Positions 62,654-64,000 of a stretch of DNA of 64,000 nt are shown piece after piece. Source of the stretch: Thermococcus celer Vu 13 = JCM 8558 (GTDB lineage Archaea; Methanobacteriota_B; Thermococci; Thermococcales; Thermococcaceae). The stretch spans positions 1,054,001 through 1,118,000 of the forward strand of contig NZ_CP014854.1 in assembly GCF_002214365.1 (NCBI RefSeq), given 5' to 3'. The notes under the pieces are model-generated. The model was not told where the DNA came from. It did not search any database and was given only the letters and a program-made list of their open reading frames with translations. The translations under genes and the position numbers were made by a program. How positions within the stretch are numbered: position 1 is the first letter of the stretch; each line of letters opens with the position of its first letter.

Positions 62654-63999
62654 CGCAATCCCCCCACGAGCGCCCTCGTCAGGACGTGGGGCCCCCCATC
62701 ATCGACTGGAACCCACTGACCCTTTCCGCAGTAGCCCGGGAACTCAATCCTCAGGTCGTTCCCCACGGCGCGGACGTTCCTCAGGACGTCGAGTATCTTC
62801 CCGGAGAGCGCCACGTCCCTAACATGGTCTCTGATCTCGCCCTTCTCTATGATGTAGCCCTCCCTGGCCCCGAAGGTGAAGGTACCGCTGGCGGTGTCGA
62901 CCTCGCCGCCCTTGTCCCCTATCATATAGAGCCCGTTCTTAACCTCCTCGACCATTTCCTCGAAGTTCCAGTCGCGGGGCTCGACGTAGGTGTTGCTCAT
63001 CCTCACGAGGGGCTGATGGGCGTAGCTTTGCGCCCTGCCGTGACCGTTCGGCTCGAGGTCGAGCAGGGCGCTCGTCTCGCGGTCGTTGAGGTAGCCCACC
63101 AGAACGCCGTCCCTTATTATCTCAACCCGCTTCCCCCTGATGCCCTCATCGTCGTAGATGTAGGAACCGAACCCGCCCGGTAGGGTCGGGTCATCGACGA
63201 CCGTGAGTTCTTCGGAGGCTATCCTCTCCCCCACCCTCCCGGCCAGGATGCTCTCCCCGTTCTTGACGGAATCGGCCTCGGCCGCGTGACCGAGGGCCTC
63301 GTGGATGAAGACACCCGTGAGCTCGGGATCCATTATCACGTCGAACTCCCCGGAAGGGGGAGCCCTGGCGTGCAGGAGTGAGATGGCCTTCTCCCTAACG
63401 AGGGCGGTCCAGTGGTTCAGGTCTATTCTCTCCACCAGTTCCCAGCCGGCCGTGCCACCGAAGCTCTTCCAGTAGCTCTGCATCACGCCGTTTTTCCCGG
63501 CGGTTACGGAAAAGCCCAGCCTCACCCTCGGGACTACCGTCCTGATCTCGCTTCCGAGGGAGTTGAAGTAAAGAACCTCCTCCAGGCCATCGCCGTAACC
63601 GACGCTCCTGCTGGATATCCCCCCACCCCGAAGGAGGGAATCCACCTCCTTCACAAGGGCGAGCTTGTCCCCTATGTTCACGTCCAGAAAGCTCTTTTTT
63701 GGCCTTATCTCGACCTCTTCCACCACGGGATCCCCGAGGTGTATCCTCGAGTTACCCTCCGAGAGCTTGGCTATCTTCATTGCGGTCTCTACGGCCTTCT
63801 CCGCCCTGCCCATGTCGTTGGCGCTCGAAAAGCCCCACGCCCCGTTGAAGGCCCTGACGCCTATGCCCGTCTCTGTGTTCGTCCCCAGCTCCTCGGGCCG
63901 GCCATTCTGCATCGAGACGTGGGAAGAGGTGACCCTGATCAGGCGCACTTCGTAATACGATACCCCGTAACGTTCCGCGAGTCTATCCACCAGCCGCAC
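62650..63999 (-). CDS. tldD: TldD-family metalloprotease (5' end at window edge)
   Basis: The catalytic subunit of the TldD/TldE protease. 449 residues are visible, with the metal-binding HEALGHAAE (HExxxH) near residue 231-239, a MQNGRPEELGTN substrate-barrel segment near 30, the VVDDPTLPGGFGSYIYDDEG segment near 264-283 and the conserved GKGQWVPVDDGGPH near 425-438, whose residues include a Cys-adjacent CGKG. The GTG at 63999 could start the gene, but the sequence continues off the right edge and an earlier start is likely, so the entry is treated as partial. Confidence 0.92.
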   Translation of the reverse strand: MRLVDRLAERYGVSYYEVRLIRVTSSHVSMQNGRPEELGTNTETGIGVRAFNGAWGFSSANDMGRAEKAVETAMKIAKLSEGNSRIHLGDPVVEEVEIRPKKSFLDVNIGDKLALVKEVDSLLRGGGISSRSVGYGDGLEEVLYFNSLGSEIRTVVPRVRLGFSVTAGKNGVMQSYWKSFGGTAGWELVERIDLNHWTALVREKAISLLHARAPPSGEFDVIMDPELTGVFIHEALGHAAEADSVKNGESILAGRVGERIASEELTVVDDPTLPGGFGSYIYDDEGIRGKRVEIIRDGVLVGYLNDRETSALLDLEPNGHGRAQSYAHQPLVRMSNTYVEPRDWNFEEMVEEVKNGLYMIGDKGGEVDTASGTFTFGAREGYIIEKGEIRDHVRDVALSGKILDVLRNVRAVGNDLRIEFPGYCGKGQWVPVDDGGPHVLTRALVGGLR

Positions 64000-64000
64000 C

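Overview
The window is a 64 kb piece of a high-GC Thermococcales chromosome, most likely Thermococcus. It holds a 16S-tRNA-Ala-23S operon with archaeal 16S ends, an archaeal replication and repair set (RfcS/RfcL, RadB, HerA-Mre11-Rad50-NurA), an archaeal proteasome beta subunit, Trm5a/Taw22, the FAU-1 RNase, and several families that are largely Thermococcales-specific (DUF835, DUF257). Promoters have A/T-rich BRE-TATA boxes, Shine-Dalgarno sequences are of the GGTGA type, and many starts are GTG or TTG.

Layout. 1-2336: rRNA operon on the minus strand, with a long imperfect processing stem bracketing 16S and a GC-rich leader. 2337-9863: PRPP synthase, DUF1614 membrane protein, UPF0173 hydrolase with RadB, FAU-1 with a coiled-coil partner, MoaA and Taw22. 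9916-16981: clamp loader (rfcS carries a 436-residue intein with a homing endonuclease), Kbl, a DUF835 protein, tRNA endonuclease EndA and RimI. 17110-24223: herA-mre11-rad50-nurA operon for DNA end resection. 24322-33448: secreted protein divergent from a FecCD-type ABC transporter, proteasome beta, a zincin-like protein, threonine synthase, a LigB-fold enzyme and a cDPG-synthetase-like GTPase. 33449-34065: degraded region with a small broken membrane-protein gene and a possible structured RNA. 34066-44094: thiamine cluster (YjbQ, VanZ-like, ThiR-like), pyrBI, a GLCE_C epimerase-like protein, an ECF transporter S component with three inverted repeats at its promoter, a TudS-like protein, and a deletion scar joining half a flavodoxin to half an archaeal ATPase.

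44602-50059 is a tightly packed minus-strand operon of six genes for secreted, lipid-anchored or membrane proteins. It includes a 49-aa membrane peptide that is easily missed, a protein with about nine Asp-rich calcium-loop-like repeats, and an 834-aa secreted protein. I do not recognise the system as a whole, and it is the best candidate here for an undescribed one. 51206-57829 is a transglutaminase-like/MoxR/DUF58 operon in which the MoxR ATPase has lost its centre and the transglutaminase-like domain has lost its catalytic Cys and His. The window ends with a membrane-anchored GH13 enzyme whose promoter carries a perfect Thermococcales glycolytic motif (TATCAC-N5-GTGATA), a DUF257 protein and TldE/TldD.

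All family assignments are from reading the sequence; no database search was run.
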